DNA from: Pseudooceanicola marinus
GTDB taxonomy: Bacteria; Pseudomonadota; Alphaproteobacteria; Rhodobacterales; Rhodobacteraceae
Direction of reading: 5' to 3'
Length of the DNA stretch: 64,000 bases
Assembly: GCF_002786295.1 (NCBI RefSeq)
Contig: NZ_PGTC01000017.1
Location: 186,001-250,000, forward strand
Shown one piece after another: positions 1 through 8,633 of this stretch (the stretch's first letter is position 1; the number at the start of each line of letters is the position of its first letter). Both the position numbers and the translations under genes were made by a program. The notes beneath the pieces were generated by a model. That model did no database searches and was not told the DNA's origin. It saw nothing but the letters and a program-made list of their open reading frames with translations.

Positions 1-117
1 CACCCGCAGCCAGTCCTCCGTCTCGGTGAAGGCCATGTCCCACTCCTGCGCCTGGGCGCGGATCACCTTGCGCAACGCCTGCGCCGGCACCTTCAGGTCG
101 GTTTCCACATGGATCAT
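1..117 (-). CDS. Partial gene, unknown protein at end of siderophore uptake operon
   Basis: Only the first 39 codons lie in the window, starting MIHVETDLKVPAQALRK. The ATG (115-117) overlaps the TGA of the upstream ABC ATPase gene, so it is translationally coupled as the last visible cistron of the iron-siderophore transport operon. No signal peptide or membrane segment is visible. DUF2218-type proteins are often coded beside such transporters, but I cannot recognise that family from 39 residues, so the function is left open. Confidence 0.6.
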   Translation of the reverse strand, partial: MIHVETDLKVPAQALRKVIRAQAQEWDMAFTETEDWLRV

Positions 118-938
118 CAGCCTGCCTCCTCTTGCTGGCGCGCGCGCAGACCATGGCGGCCCACCGGGATCATCATCGGGCGCCCGCTGACCGGATCGTC
201 CATCACCCGCGCCTCCAGGTCGAAGACAGCGCGCAGCATCGCCTCGGTCAGGACATCCCCGGGCGCGCCCTCGGAATGGATCTCCCCCATTCGCATCGCC
301 ACCAGCCGGTCGGCGTAGCGGGCGGCCAGGTTCAGCTCGTGCAGGACCATGACGATGGTCGTGCCGCGACGGCGGTTGAGGTCGGTCAGAAGGTCCAGCA
401 CCTCGACCTGGTGGTTGACGTCCAGGTAGGTCGTCGGCTCATCCAGCAGCAGCACCTCGGTCTGCTGGGCCAGGGCCATGGCGATCCAGACCCGCTGGCG
501 TTGGCCGCCTGACAGGGCCGCGACCTCGCGTTCCGCCAGGGCATCGGTGCCCGTCAGCTCCAGCGCCTCGGCCACGGCGGCCTCGTCCTCGGCCGACCAG
601 CCGCCGAAGAGACCCTGGTGCGGGTGGCGGCCCCGGCTGACCAGATCCAGCACGGTGATCGCCTCCGGCGCCTGGGGCGCCTGGGGCAGCAGGCCAAGGC
701 GGCGGGCCAGCGCGCGGGGCGGCGTGGCATGGACGGATGTCCCGTCCAGCAGCACCTCGCCCGCCTCCGGCGACAGCAGCCGCGACATGGCGCGCAAGAG
801 CGTGGACTTGCCGCAGGCATTGGCGCCGACGATGGCGGTGATCTGGCCCGGCGCGATTTCCAGGTCGATCCCCTTGAGGATGCGCGCGCCGCCATAGCCT
901 GCGGCCAGGGCGCGGATGGACAGGCTCTGGACGCTCAC
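117..938 (-). CDS. Siderophore ABC transporter ATP-binding protein (FepC/FecE type)
   Basis: A 273-residue cytoplasmic ATPase that powers uptake of a ferric siderophore through the two permeases coded just upstream. Walker A is GANACGKST at residues 38-46, the signature is LSGGQRQRV near 144, and Walker B is LLLDEPT followed by the D-loop. Length is normal for the family. I chose the GTG at 936-938, whose TGA/GTG overlap with the permease stop (935-937) indicates coupling; the same reading frame stays open further upstream but there it is only a shadow of the permease gene. The Walker A loop has Ala where PNG is common, which keeps the GxxxxGKS/T pattern. The substrate is not deducible. Confidence 0.93.
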   Translation of the reverse strand: MSVQSLSIRALAAGYGGARILKGIDLEIAPGQITAIVGANACGKSTLLRAMSRLLSPEAGEVLLDGTSVHATPPRALARRLGLLPQAPQAPEAITVLDLVSRGRHPHQGLFGGWSAEDEAAVAEALELTGTDALAEREVAALSGGQRQRVWIAMALAQQTEVLLLDEPTTYLDVNHQVEVLDLLTDLNRRRGTTIVMVLHELNLAARYADRLVAMRMGEIHSEGAPGDVLTEAMLRAVFDLEARVMDDPVSGRPMMIPVGRHGLRARQQEEAG

Positions 939-1963
939 AGGCCACCTCCGGTTCGATTGCTGCGGATGATGAGGAAAAGCAGGTAGGGCGCGCCCAGCAC
1001 GCCGGTGACGATGCCGACGGGATACCGCGCGGGCAACCAGAACTGCCCAGCGTAATCCGCCGTCAGCACCAGCACCGCCCCGACCAGCGCGGCAGGCAGC
1101 AGCAGCGAGCCGTCCCGCCCCGTCATCCGCGCCGCGATCGGCCCCGACAGGAAGGCGACGAAGGCCACCGGCCCGACCATGGCCGTCGCCACGGCCACCA
1201 GCCCCACGGCGGCCACCACCACGGCGGCGCGGATCAAGCCGGTGCGCACGCCCAGCCCCGCGGCCGTTTCGTCGCCCATACGCATGACCTCCAGCGCCGG
1301 CGCGGCGATCAGCAGCACGCCGCCGCAGATCGCCAGGGCCGCCAGCAAGGGCAACGCCTGCTCCAGCTGGACACCGTTCAGGCTGCCGGTCATCCAGCGC
1401 ATGGCGGCCTGCAGGGTCCAGCTTTCGGCCTGGGACAGCATGTAGGCGGTCAGGCTTTGCATCATGCCCGACAGCCCGATCCCCACCAGGATCAGCCGCG
1501 CGCCCGCCACGCCCTGGCGCCAGGACAGCAGGTAGATCAGCAGGGCGATGCCCAGACCGGCGGTCACTGCGACCACGGCCACGGGCAGCTCCGCAAGGCC
1601 CAGCACGGTGATGGCAAAGACCGCCGCAGCGGAGGCGCCGGCGCTGATGCCGATGATGTCGGGGCTGGCCAGCGGGTTGCGCAGCAGGGTCTGGAAGGCC
1701 GCGCCCCCCATGCCGAAACTCAGCCCCGCCAATGCCCCCACCACGGCCCGCGGCAGGCGCAACTGCAGGACGGTGAAGCCCGCACCGGGCACCGCCTCGC
1801 CGCCCAGCACCCGCAGGACCGTGGCGGGCGGGGTGAAGCTTTGCCCAAGCGACAGGATCAGTGCGCAGAGACCGAGAACCAGCAGCGCGCAAAGCCCGAG
1901 GAACCGCAGGCGCCGCGTCAGCCGCGCGCGGCGCTGCCGCTGGAGTCCCGCCACCTCGCTCAC
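935..1963 (-). CDS. Siderophore ABC transporter permease (FepG/FecD type)
   Basis: A 342-residue polytopic inner-membrane protein of the FecCD family, which forms half of the transmembrane channel for ferric siderophores. It has a short basic N-terminus, then regular hydrophobic segments, and the family-typical GxxFQTLLRNPLASPDIIG stretch at about residues 85-105. It begins with GTG at 1961-1963, overlapping the TGA of the partner permease, and its own TGA overlaps the ATPase start. These overlaps show a single tightly coupled operon: binding protein, permease, permease, ATPase. Confidence 0.93.
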   Translation of the reverse strand: MSEVAGLQRQRRARLTRRLRFLGLCALLVLGLCALILSLGQSFTPPATVLRVLGGEAVPGAGFTVLQLRLPRAVVGALAGLSFGMGGAAFQTLLRNPLASPDIIGISAGASAAAVFAITVLGLAELPVAVVAVTAGLGIALLIYLLSWRQGVAGARLILVGIGLSGMMQSLTAYMLSQAESWTLQAAMRWMTGSLNGVQLEQALPLLAALAICGGVLLIAAPALEVMRMGDETAAGLGVRTGLIRAAVVVAAVGLVAVATAMVGPVAFVAFLSGPIAARMTGRDGSLLLPAALVGAVLVLTADYAGQFWLPARYPVGIVTGVLGAPYLLFLIIRSNRTGGGL

Positions 1964-2961
1964 AGCGCCGCCACACGGCCGCGCCGCACGATCCAGATGA
2001 AGACCGGCCCGCCGATCAGCGCGGTGACGATGCCCACGTCGATCTCGGACGGGCGGGCGACGAGGCGGCCCAGCACGTCAGCGCCGGTCAGCAGCGCCGC
2101 GCCGGTCAGCGCGGAGGCGGGCAGCACGCGGCGGTAGTCGCCGCCGAGGATAGCGCGGCAGGCGTGCGGCACCACGAGGCCTACGAAACCGATGGGCCCG
2201 CAGGCCGCTGTAGTCGCCCCGCAGAGCAGGATCGCACCGCCCGCGGACATGGCCCGCGCGACCGCCACGCTTTCGCCGAGGCCCGTTGCCGCTTCCTCAC
2301 CCAAGGCCAGCAGGTTCAACCGCCGGGCCGAAGCCAGCACGATCACCCCGCCCAGCACCAGCGCTGGCAGCACCGGGGTGATCTGCGAAAACGTCGCGCC
2401 CCCCACACCGCCGACCAGCCAGGATTGCACCAGACCGCCGATGTCGGCCCGCGGCAGGACGACGGCGGTGGTGAAGGACACCAGCGCGGCGGTGACAGCC
2501 GCCCCTGACAGGGCCAGCTTCAGCGGTGTCGCGCCCCCGGCGCCAAGCGCCGCGATCAGGTAGACGACGACGCCGGCGACACCCGCACCCAGCACGGCGG
2601 TCCCGATATAAAGCGCGGCACTGTCGAAGTTGAACCAGGCGATGCCGATGACGATGGCCAGCGCCGCGCCCGCGTTGACGCCCAGAAGCCCGGGATCGGC
2701 CAGCGGGTTGCGGGTCACGCCCTGCATCGCGGCCCCGGCCAGCCCAAGGGCCGCCCCGGCCAGCAGGGCCATGACAGTGCGCGGGATGCGGGCGGCGACG
2801 GCGGCCTGGCCGATGGTCTCAGCCTGACCTTGCAGCGCCGACAGGATGTCGGCCAGCGCCACGCCACGCGCGCCCAGGCCCACCGACAGCATCGCCGTCA
2901 GCAGGACCAGCGCGGCGAGGCCCAGCATCGCCCTGCGGCTCTGCGCCCGCGTCCCTGTCAT
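1960..2961 (-). CDS. Siderophore ABC transporter permease (FepD/FecC type)
   Basis: A 333-residue FecCD-family permease, partner of the next gene. It shows about nine or ten hydrophobic segments and the family motif GAAMQGVTRNPLADPGLLGVNAGA around residues 75-100. It follows the binding-protein gene after 24 bases and overlaps the second permease by a GTGA junction. Two distinct permease genes followed by one ATPase gene are the usual FepBDGC-like arrangement. Confidence 0.93.
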   Translation of the reverse strand: MTGTRAQSRRAMLGLAALVLLTAMLSVGLGARGVALADILSALQGQAETIGQAAVAARIPRTVMALLAGAALGLAGAAMQGVTRNPLADPGLLGVNAGAALAIVIGIAWFNFDSAALYIGTAVLGAGVAGVVVYLIAALGAGGATPLKLALSGAAVTAALVSFTTAVVLPRADIGGLVQSWLVGGVGGATFSQITPVLPALVLGGVIVLASARRLNLLALGEEAATGLGESVAVARAMSAGGAILLCGATTAACGPIGFVGLVVPHACRAILGGDYRRVLPASALTGAALLTGADVLGRLVARPSEIDVGIVTALIGGPVFIWIVRRGRVAAL

Positions 2962-2985
2962 CGCTGTATCCTCATGCCGGTCGGA

Positions 2986-3975
2986 TCACTCCGCCCCGGC
3001 CAGCGCTGCGGAAAGCTGCGCGGCGTAGTCATTGAGCACCCAGGGCAGTGACAGCGGCGTGGGATTGGCCGCCGTGCCCATGGCATCGTTGCCCAGAAGG
3101 ACAAGCCCGCCCTTGGCCACCGCCGGCAGATGCGCCGTCAGCGCATTCTCCGCCAGCCCTGCGCGCAGATCCTCTCCACCGTAGGTCACCAGCAGGTCCA
3201 CGTCGTCCAGCAGATCGATCCGCTCGGCGCTGATCTCGCCGGCGAAGGCACCGCTTTCGGCGGTCTCGGCGATGAAGGCGGGCGACTTAAGCCCCAGGTC
3301 ATGGAAGAAGCGCACGCGCGGGTCGTTGTCGGTGTAGAAGGAGATCCGGCTGAGGTCCGTGGGCGACAGGTGGGTGACGAACATCGCAGTCTTGCCCTCG
3401 AACTCGGGATGGGCGGCACGGGTCGCGGCGATCTCTCCCTCGATCCTGCCGATCAGCGCCGCGCCCTCCTCGGCCATTCCCATGCCGGCGGCATTCAGGC
3501 GGATCATGTCGCGCCAGCCGGTGGCCCAGGGTCCTTCGGGGAAGGCGACCACCGGGGCGATCATCGACAGGGTGTCGTAGTCCTGCCGGCTGAGCCCGGA
3601 ATAGGCGGCCAGGATCACGTCGGGCTGGGTTGCCGCCACGGCCTCGAAGTCGATCCCGTCGCCCTCATCGTATAGACGCGGCACCTCGGCGCCCAGGTCA
3701 TCCAACGCGGCCTTCACCCAGGGCAGCACCCCGTCACCATCCGCATCGCCGAAATTCGCCGCCGCCATGCCGACGGGCACAACGCCCAGGGCCAGAGGCA
3801 CCTCGTGGTTGGCCCAGCTGACCGTCGCCACGCGCTGCGGCCTGGCCGGGATCACCGTCTCGCCATAGGCATGGGCAACCCGCAGCGGAAACTCCTGCGC
3901 AATGGCGGCCGGCGCTAGGGCGGTCAGACCAAGGGCCAGCGAAGACAGGCAAAGGGCGCGGCGAGACAGGCGCAT
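2986..3975 (-). CDS. Periplasmic siderophore-binding protein (FepB/FhuD type)
   Basis: A 329-residue secreted binding protein that delivers a ferric siderophore to the downstream permeases. I start it at the ATG at 3973-3975, which has a GGAGG ribosome site 8 bases upstream and gives a clean Sec signal peptide (MRLSRR, hydrophobic core, cut after AIAQ). An in-frame ATG 63 bases further upstream lacks these. After cleavage comes the type III binding-protein pattern: HAYGETVIPARPQRVATVSW, then long alpha/beta lobes. It is the first gene of the minus-strand operon and diverges from the TonB receptor gene. Confidence 0.9.
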   Translation of the reverse strand: MRLSRRALCLSSLALGLTALAPAAIAQEFPLRVAHAYGETVIPARPQRVATVSWANHEVPLALGVVPVGMAAANFGDADGDGVLPWVKAALDDLGAEVPRLYDEGDGIDFEAVAATQPDVILAAYSGLSRQDYDTLSMIAPVVAFPEGPWATGWRDMIRLNAAGMGMAEEGAALIGRIEGEIAATRAAHPEFEGKTAMFVTHLSPTDLSRISFYTDNDPRVRFFHDLGLKSPAFIAETAESGAFAGEISAERIDLLDDVDLLVTYGGEDLRAGLAENALTAHLPAVAKGGLVLLGNDAMGTAANPTPLSLPWVLNDYAAQLSAALAGAE

Positions 3976-4244
3976 GACGGGGCCTCCAATGTTTACTTTT
4001 TCGCTCAGATACGTGCCAAACCCCAGCAGAGCAAGCATCCGGCGCGCCCTGCCACAGGGTTTCCCGGCGCTTAGGCGGTAATTCCGACAAAATGCGTAAG
4101 TTTATTCTATACGGGCTGAGATCCAGTCGCTAGATCCCCGTGCCGTGACCGACGGCTTCACTCCCGCTTCGGCCCGCAGCCATTCCGACGCCTCCGCCTC
4201 GGCCAGCCATCCTGCCCTCTCATGTCACGAAGGAGCTCCCCGAG
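3976..4244. promoter_or_regulatory. Divergent promoter region for the siderophore operon and TonB receptor
   Basis: This gap separates the start of the binding-protein gene from the receptor gene on the opposite strand. It contains the only AT-rich patches nearby (around 3990-4015 and 4080-4115), as expected for two back-to-back promoters. An AAGGAG ribosome site at 4230-4235 serves the receptor. I could not find a convincing Fur, Irr or RirA box by eye. The AraC protein coded at 6441-7340 is a plausible regulator of this region. Confidence 0.5.
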
Positions 4245-6365
4245 TTGACCCTGTTCCCCGTTTCCACAGCCCCGAGACGCGCCACGCTGCTGCGCGCCGG
4301 CTGCGCCACCCTCGCCCTTCTGGCCGCCCATCCCGCGCTGGCCCAGCAGGCCGCCCAGGAGGATGACGGCGCCTTCCGCCTCTCGCCCATCCACGTCGAT
4401 GGCACCGCCGAGGCCGATGACGACGCCGACAACACCGTCGCCCGCGAAATGTCGGTGGGCGGGAAGGTCGCGACCAGCATCCAGGACACGCCCGCCTCCG
4501 TCTCGGTCATCACCGAGAAGGAGATCGAGATGCGCGATGCCGATACGCTGGAAGAGGTGCTGCAGTATTCGCCCGGCATCCACACCGACTATTACGGCAC
4601 CGACGACCGCAACGACTACGTGCAGATCCGCGGCTTCAGCGCCACGACCTACCGCGACGGCATGACCCTGGGCACGATGCGCGGCATGCGCGAAGACCCC
4701 TATGCCTACGAACGGGTCGAGGTGCTGCGCGGCGCCAACTCCACCCTCTTCGGGCCGGCGGATCCGGGCGGGTCGATCAACTTCGTCTCCAAGACCCCGA
4801 AGTTCGAGAGCTTCGGCACCGGCTACCTGACCTTCGGCTCCTTCGATCACAAGGAGGTCGGCGTCGACTTCGGCAACGTGCTGAACGAGGCGGGCACGCT
4901 GGCCTACCGCGTCACCGCGCGGCGCCAGGACAGCGATCTGGAATACGATCACTCGCAGGACGACCAGACCCTGCTGATGGGGTCCATCGCCTGGGAACCC
5001 ACCGACTACACGCGCCTCAGCCTGGTCATCGACCACGTGGATCGCGACGGCACCCCGAACAGCGGTGGCTACCCGCTGGACCGGGAGTACAGCCGCGATG
5101 ATTTCTTCGGCGAGCCCGACTTCAACTTCCACGAGGTCGAGCGCACCAGCGGCACCCTGATGTTCGAACATGAGTTCATGAACGGGCTGAAGCTGAACGC
5201 CAACCTGCGTTACAGCGACTACGACGACAACTTCGGCTACGTCTACCTGACCGATGCGGCCGGACGCGTCGGCGACATGGTGGATCGTGATTTCTACGGC
5301 ACCGACAGCCATGCCGAGGAATGGATCGGCAACGTCATCGTACAGTACGACGCCGCCTTCGGCCGTTTTGAAAGCAACACCCTGGCCGGCCTGGAATTCC
5401 GCGAGGCCGAAACCAGCTCCGCGTCGATCTACGGCGATGCCGGCGCCATCGACGTCACCGACCCGGTCTACACCGGCGGGCCGGTGAACCCCGCGCCCTA
5501 TACCTCGGACGAGACCGAACAGAGCACCCGGGCGCTCTTCGTGACGCAGAACCTGTCCTTCGATGATCGCATCATCGGCACGATTGGCCTGCGCCGCGAC
5601 TGGCTGGACCTGGAAAGCGCCACCGGCAGCGACGACTTCGACGAAACCTCCATGCGCGCGGCGCTGACCTACAAGTTCACCGATGAGGTCTCCGCCTACG
5701 CCTCCTACGTGGAATCCGTGGCTCCGCCCCGCATCGGCACCACCCCGGAACGCGGCGAGCAGTACGAGATCGGCGTGAAATACGCCCCCCTCGGCTCCAA
5801 CGCGCTGTTCTCCGCCTCGGTCTACGACCTGACGCGCGACAATGTCAGCATCGCCGTGGTTCAGCCCGGGGGCGGGATCGACCGTCAGACCGTCGGTGAA
5901 AACCGCGTCCGCGGCATCGACCTGGAAGCGCGGATGGAAATGACCGACCGCTTCACCCTGATGGCCTCCTATTCCTACCTGGACAGCGAGGTGACCGAAG
6001 GCTCTCTGAAACTAAGCGACGGCACTGTCGTTTCCCTCAACGGCAACCGTTTCGTGCAGGTCCCGGAAACCATCGCCTCGGTCTACGGCACCTACACGCT
6101 GCCCGGTGCGGGCCGTCGTGGTGACATGACCCTGGGTCTGGGGGCGCGCTACATCGGGTCCTACTACTACGATGCCCTCAACACCGGCAAAAGCGATGAC
6201 GCGCTGCTGTTCGACGCCTCGGTCAGCTACGAGGTGGCCGATCAGACCGACTTGCGCCTGAACGTGTCGAACCTCTTCGATGAACAGCACGTCGTGGGCT
6301 CTGCCACCACGGACTACTACAACCCGGGCCGCGAGATCGCGGTGACCCTGGCGAAGTCCTGGTAA
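4245..6365 (+). CDS. TonB-dependent siderophore receptor
   Basis: A 706-residue outer-membrane beta-barrel that imports a ferric siderophore with TonB energy. The likely start is a TTG at 4245-4247, 9 bases after AAGGAG, followed by a signal peptide ending AHPALAQ. The plug domain follows (TPASVSVITEKEIEMRDADTLEEVLQYSPG, about residues 82-111; then RGFSATTYRDGM and the GAN-STLFGPADPGGSINFVSKTP segment). The rest is strand-rich with the C-terminal barrel end YYNPGREIAVTLAKSW, finishing in an aromatic residue as required for barrel assembly. There is no N-terminal secretin-like signalling domain, so it is not a FecA/FpvA-type transducer. It diverges from its cognate ABC operon. Confidence 0.94.
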   Translation: MTLFPVSTAPRRATLLRAGCATLALLAAHPALAQQAAQEDDGAFRLSPIHVDGTAEADDDADNTVAREMSVGGKVATSIQDTPASVSVITEKEIEMRDADTLEEVLQYSPGIHTDYYGTDDRNDYVQIRGFSATTYRDGMTLGTMRGMREDPYAYERVEVLRGANSTLFGPADPGGSINFVSKTPKFESFGTGYLTFGSFDHKEVGVDFGNVLNEAGTLAYRVTARRQDSDLEYDHSQDDQTLLMGSIAWEPTDYTRLSLVIDHVDRDGTPNSGGYPLDREYSRDDFFGEPDFNFHEVERTSGTLMFEHEFMNGLKLNANLRYSDYDDNFGYVYLTDAAGRVGDMVDRDFYGTDSHAEEWIGNVIVQYDAAFGRFESNTLAGLEFREAETSSASIYGDAGAIDVTDPVYTGGPVNPAPYTSDETEQSTRALFVTQNLSFDDRIIGTIGLRRDWLDLESATGSDDFDETSMRAALTYKFTDEVSAYASYVESVAPPRIGTTPERGEQYEIGVKYAPLGSNALFSASVYDLTRDNVSIAVVQPGGGIDRQTVGENRVRGIDLEARMEMTDRFTLMASYSYLDSEVTEGSLKLSDGTVVSLNGNRFVQVPETIASVYGTYTLPGAGRRGDMTLGLGARYIGSYYYDALNTGKSDDALLFDASVSYEVADQTDLRLNVSNLFDEQHVVGSATTDYYNPGREIAVTLAKSW

Positions 6366-6389
6366 CACGCCCCTGCGGCAACAGATCGG

Positions 6390-6417
6390 GCCCATCCCTT
6401 CGGGGGTGGGCTTTTTT
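6390..6417 (+). terminator. Rho-independent terminator after the TonB receptor gene
   Basis: A 9-bp stem GCCCATCCC/GGGGTGGGC (6390-6398 with 6403-6411, one G-T pair) closes a TTCG tetraloop and is followed by six T residues. It starts 25 bases after the receptor stop codon and lies between convergent genes. Confidence 0.9.
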
Positions 6418-6440
6418 CGTTACGGCGCAGGTCTCGGGGA

Positions 6441-7340
6441 TCAACGGGCGCGCAGGTCGCGCAGCCAGGCGGCGGGGGTCGTGCCCTCATGCTGGCGGAA
6501 GACGCGGGTCAGATGCGCCTGGTCGGAGAAGCCGAACCGCGAGGCCACCTCGGTCAGCGAGCAATCCTCGATCAGCAGCGCTTCCTTGACGCGGCCGATC
6601 CGGTGCTCCTGCTGCCACTGCACGGGGGTCTTCCCGGTGGTCTTCTTGAAGGCCTGGCTGAACCAGTTGGGCGACAGGCCGACGGCCTCGGCCAGGGTGG
6701 CATTGCTGATGCGCGCGCCCCCCTCAGCCTCGAACAGCTGGCGAATGCGGCGCATCTGCGCCGGCGTCAGACCGCCTGCGTGCAGGACCTGACGGTCCTC
6801 CTGTTCGGGCAGTTCCACCAATCCGGTCAGCAGGGTCAGCGCCAGGTTCTCGGCGAAGACCGGGTGGCGCGAGGGCGCGAAGACCTCATCCCGCAGGGCC
6901 TCGCCGATGGCGGCAAGGGCGCCGATGTCCTGCACCTCGACCGGGTGGGAGAGGACCGACAGGGTTTCCTCCGCGCCGATCAGCGGCGTCAGGCGTTCGA
7001 TCAGCCAGCTGCGTTCCAGGTGCAGATCGAGGTGGGAGAAGTCATGGGCGGAGGTAAAACGGGTCCACATCGGCGTGCCGGCGGGGGCGAAGACGGCGCG
7101 CAGCATGGGGCGCGAGGCCTCTGCCCGCGACCGCGCCCCCTCGCCCATGCGGATATGGCCAGAGACATCGTTGAAGAACAGGATGATGCGCGGATCGGGC
7201 GAGGTGTAATAGCCCGTCGCGCCCGCGTCGCCATGGGCCTCCCAGAAGACCGCACACATGCTCTCGAACGCCCGCCAGCGCACCGGCGCGGTGCTGTGGA
7301 TGCCTTCGGTGCGACAGGTCATGGCATGCAGAAACGGCAT
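6441..7340 (-). CDS. AraC-family transcriptional regulator
   Basis: About 299 residues. The C-terminal 100 residues carry two helix-turn-helix units: NATLAEAVGLSPNWFSQAFKKTTGKTPVQWQQEHRI and CSLTEVASRFGFSDQAHLTRVFRQHEGTTPAAW. The N-terminal half is an unassigned sensor domain. I start it at the ATG at 7338-7340 (MPFLHAMTC); the open frame extends 40 codons further upstream through a proline-rich stretch that looks non-coding. It converges on the siderophore receptor gene and is separated from it only by the receptor terminator, so it probably controls siderophore uptake in the manner of PchR or YbtA. That role is an inference from position. Confidence 0.85.
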   Translation of the reverse strand: MPFLHAMTCRTEGIHSTAPVRWRAFESMCAVFWEAHGDAGATGYYTSPDPRIILFFNDVSGHIRMGEGARSRAEASRPMLRAVFAPAGTPMWTRFTSAHDFSHLDLHLERSWLIERLTPLIGAEETLSVLSHPVEVQDIGALAAIGEALRDEVFAPSRHPVFAENLALTLLTGLVELPEQEDRQVLHAGGLTPAQMRRIRQLFEAEGGARISNATLAEAVGLSPNWFSQAFKKTTGKTPVQWQQEHRIGRVKEALLIEDCSLTEVASRFGFSDQAHLTRVFRQHEGTTPAAWLRDLRAR

Positions 7341-7478
7341 CGGACGGGTCCTGGGGCAAGGCGGAGGGATGGGATCGGGGATGGCTGCCGGGGGCGGTCG
7401 CGCCGCGTCCGGTGGCTGGGGACAGAGAGTTAGAGCAAAGCGGCAGGACCCGCAAGACACGCGGCCCGGGCCGCCCCG

Positions 7479-8522
7479 TCAGAGCAAGGCGATCAGCGCA
7501 AGCGCCAACAGGATCAGCCCCGACAGCGACAGCACAACCGCCGCCACGACGCGCGGCCCGGCGGCCAGCACGGCGCGGGCATCCACGCCCAGGCCCAGCC
7601 CCGCCATGGCCAGCAGCGTCAGGGCCGAGGCCCCCTGTTCCAGTGGCGGCAGCGCTGCCGCAGGGATCGCCCCGGCAGAGCGCAGGCCGGCCATCGCCAG
7701 GAAACCCAGGATGAAAAGCGGCGGGATCAGGCGAGACACCATCGAACCGGCGGGCGCCGCGCCCCGCCCTCCGGGCAGCATGGACAGGACCAGGCAGACC
7801 GGCCCCAACATCACCACCCGCACCAGTTTCACCAGCGTGCCGATCTGCACCGCCGCCGCCCCCAGGGGCGCCGCCGCCGGCAGGACCTGGGGCACGGCAT
7901 AGACGGTCAAGCCGGATAGGATCCCGTAATCCACCGCGCCCAGGCCAGCCATGTGTCCGACCAGCGGCAGGCCCAGCACCACCGCCACCCCCAGCACCGC
8001 GGTGAAGGCGATGGCCGCGCTGACATCCTCGCGCCGCGCGCCAATCACCGGGGCCACCGCGGCGATGGCGGAATTCCCGCAGATGCCGTTGCCGCAGGCG
8101 ATCAGCAGCGCCATGCGCCAGGGCAGGCGCAGCATCCGGCCCAGAAGGAAGGCCCCCGGCACCGCCAGCGCGACAAGCGCCACGATCCCCGCCAGCAGGT
8201 CCGGCCCGACAGACAGCAGGGTCCGCGCGCTGACCGAGGCGCCCAGCAGGACGATTGCCAGCTCCAGCACCCGCCGCGCGGCGAAGTCGCTGCCCGCCTG
8301 CGCCCGGACGGGCAGCCCCCAGACTGTGCGAACCAAGGCCCCCAGCAGGATCGCCAGCACCAGCGGGTCCAGCCATTGCATCCCGAACAGTGCCGTCTCG
8401 GCCCGCCCGAGAAGCGCCGCGACCCCGGCCACGACCGCCGCCAGGACCAGCCCCGGCAGCAGGGCCCGCCCCCGACAGGGGGCGGACGCCACGGCGTCGG
8501 GGGCGGTCAGGACATGGGACAC
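7479..8522 (-). CDS. yeiH: YeiH/UPF0324-family inner-membrane exporter
   Basis: A 347-residue polytopic membrane protein of the YeiH (PSE, putative sulfate exporter) family, recognised by the family-typical ACGNGICGNSAIAAVAPVIGA stretch and about ten hydrophobic segments. I start it at the GTG at 8520-8522 because AAGGAG lies 8 bases upstream; an ATG 60 bases further out has no ribosome site. It is divergent from a LysR gene of the YeiE type, the same pairing as in enterobacteria, where YeiE responds to sulfite. The transported ion is inferred, not shown. Confidence 0.85.
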   Translation of the reverse strand: MSHVLTAPDAVASAPCRGRALLPGLVLAAVVAGVAALLGRAETALFGMQWLDPLVLAILLGALVRTVWGLPVRAQAGSDFAARRVLELAIVLLGASVSARTLLSVGPDLLAGIVALVALAVPGAFLLGRMLRLPWRMALLIACGNGICGNSAIAAVAPVIGARREDVSAAIAFTAVLGVAVVLGLPLVGHMAGLGAVDYGILSGLTVYAVPQVLPAAAPLGAAAVQIGTLVKLVRVVMLGPVCLVLSMLPGGRGAAPAGSMVSRLIPPLFILGFLAMAGLRSAGAIPAAALPPLEQGASALTLLAMAGLGLGVDARAVLAAGPRVVAAVVLSLSGLILLALALIALL

Positions 8523-8600
8523 GGGAACGGCTCCTTGGGTGCGGTCATGCCCAAGACTGACGATTGGTGATCCATCCTTCAAACGAAATGGTTTTGTGAT

Positions 8601-8623
8601 AATGATCGTATATTGCGATTAAT
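8601..8623. promoter_or_regulatory. Candidate LysR operator between yeiH and yeiE
   Basis: The inverted repeat ATCG-N7-CGAT (8605-8608 and 8616-8619) sits in an AT-rich segment unlike its surroundings, just ahead of the yeiE start and 80 bases upstream of the yeiH start. Spacing and symmetry fit a LysR-type (T-N11-A) recognition site that could serve both divergent genes. Confidence 0.45.
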
Positions 8624-8633
8624 GAGGCCCGCC

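Noticed and set aside
117-1976. A single 619-codon frame suggesting a permease-ATPase fusion
   Set aside because: Only the last 273 codons make a protein (the ATPase); the first part is an out-of-frame reading of the permease gene, and a GTG start with stop overlap marks the true beginning.
3976-4244. A Fur, Irr or RirA iron box
   Set aside because: AT-rich patches are present, but no stretch matched a recognised iron-responsive palindrome convincingly.
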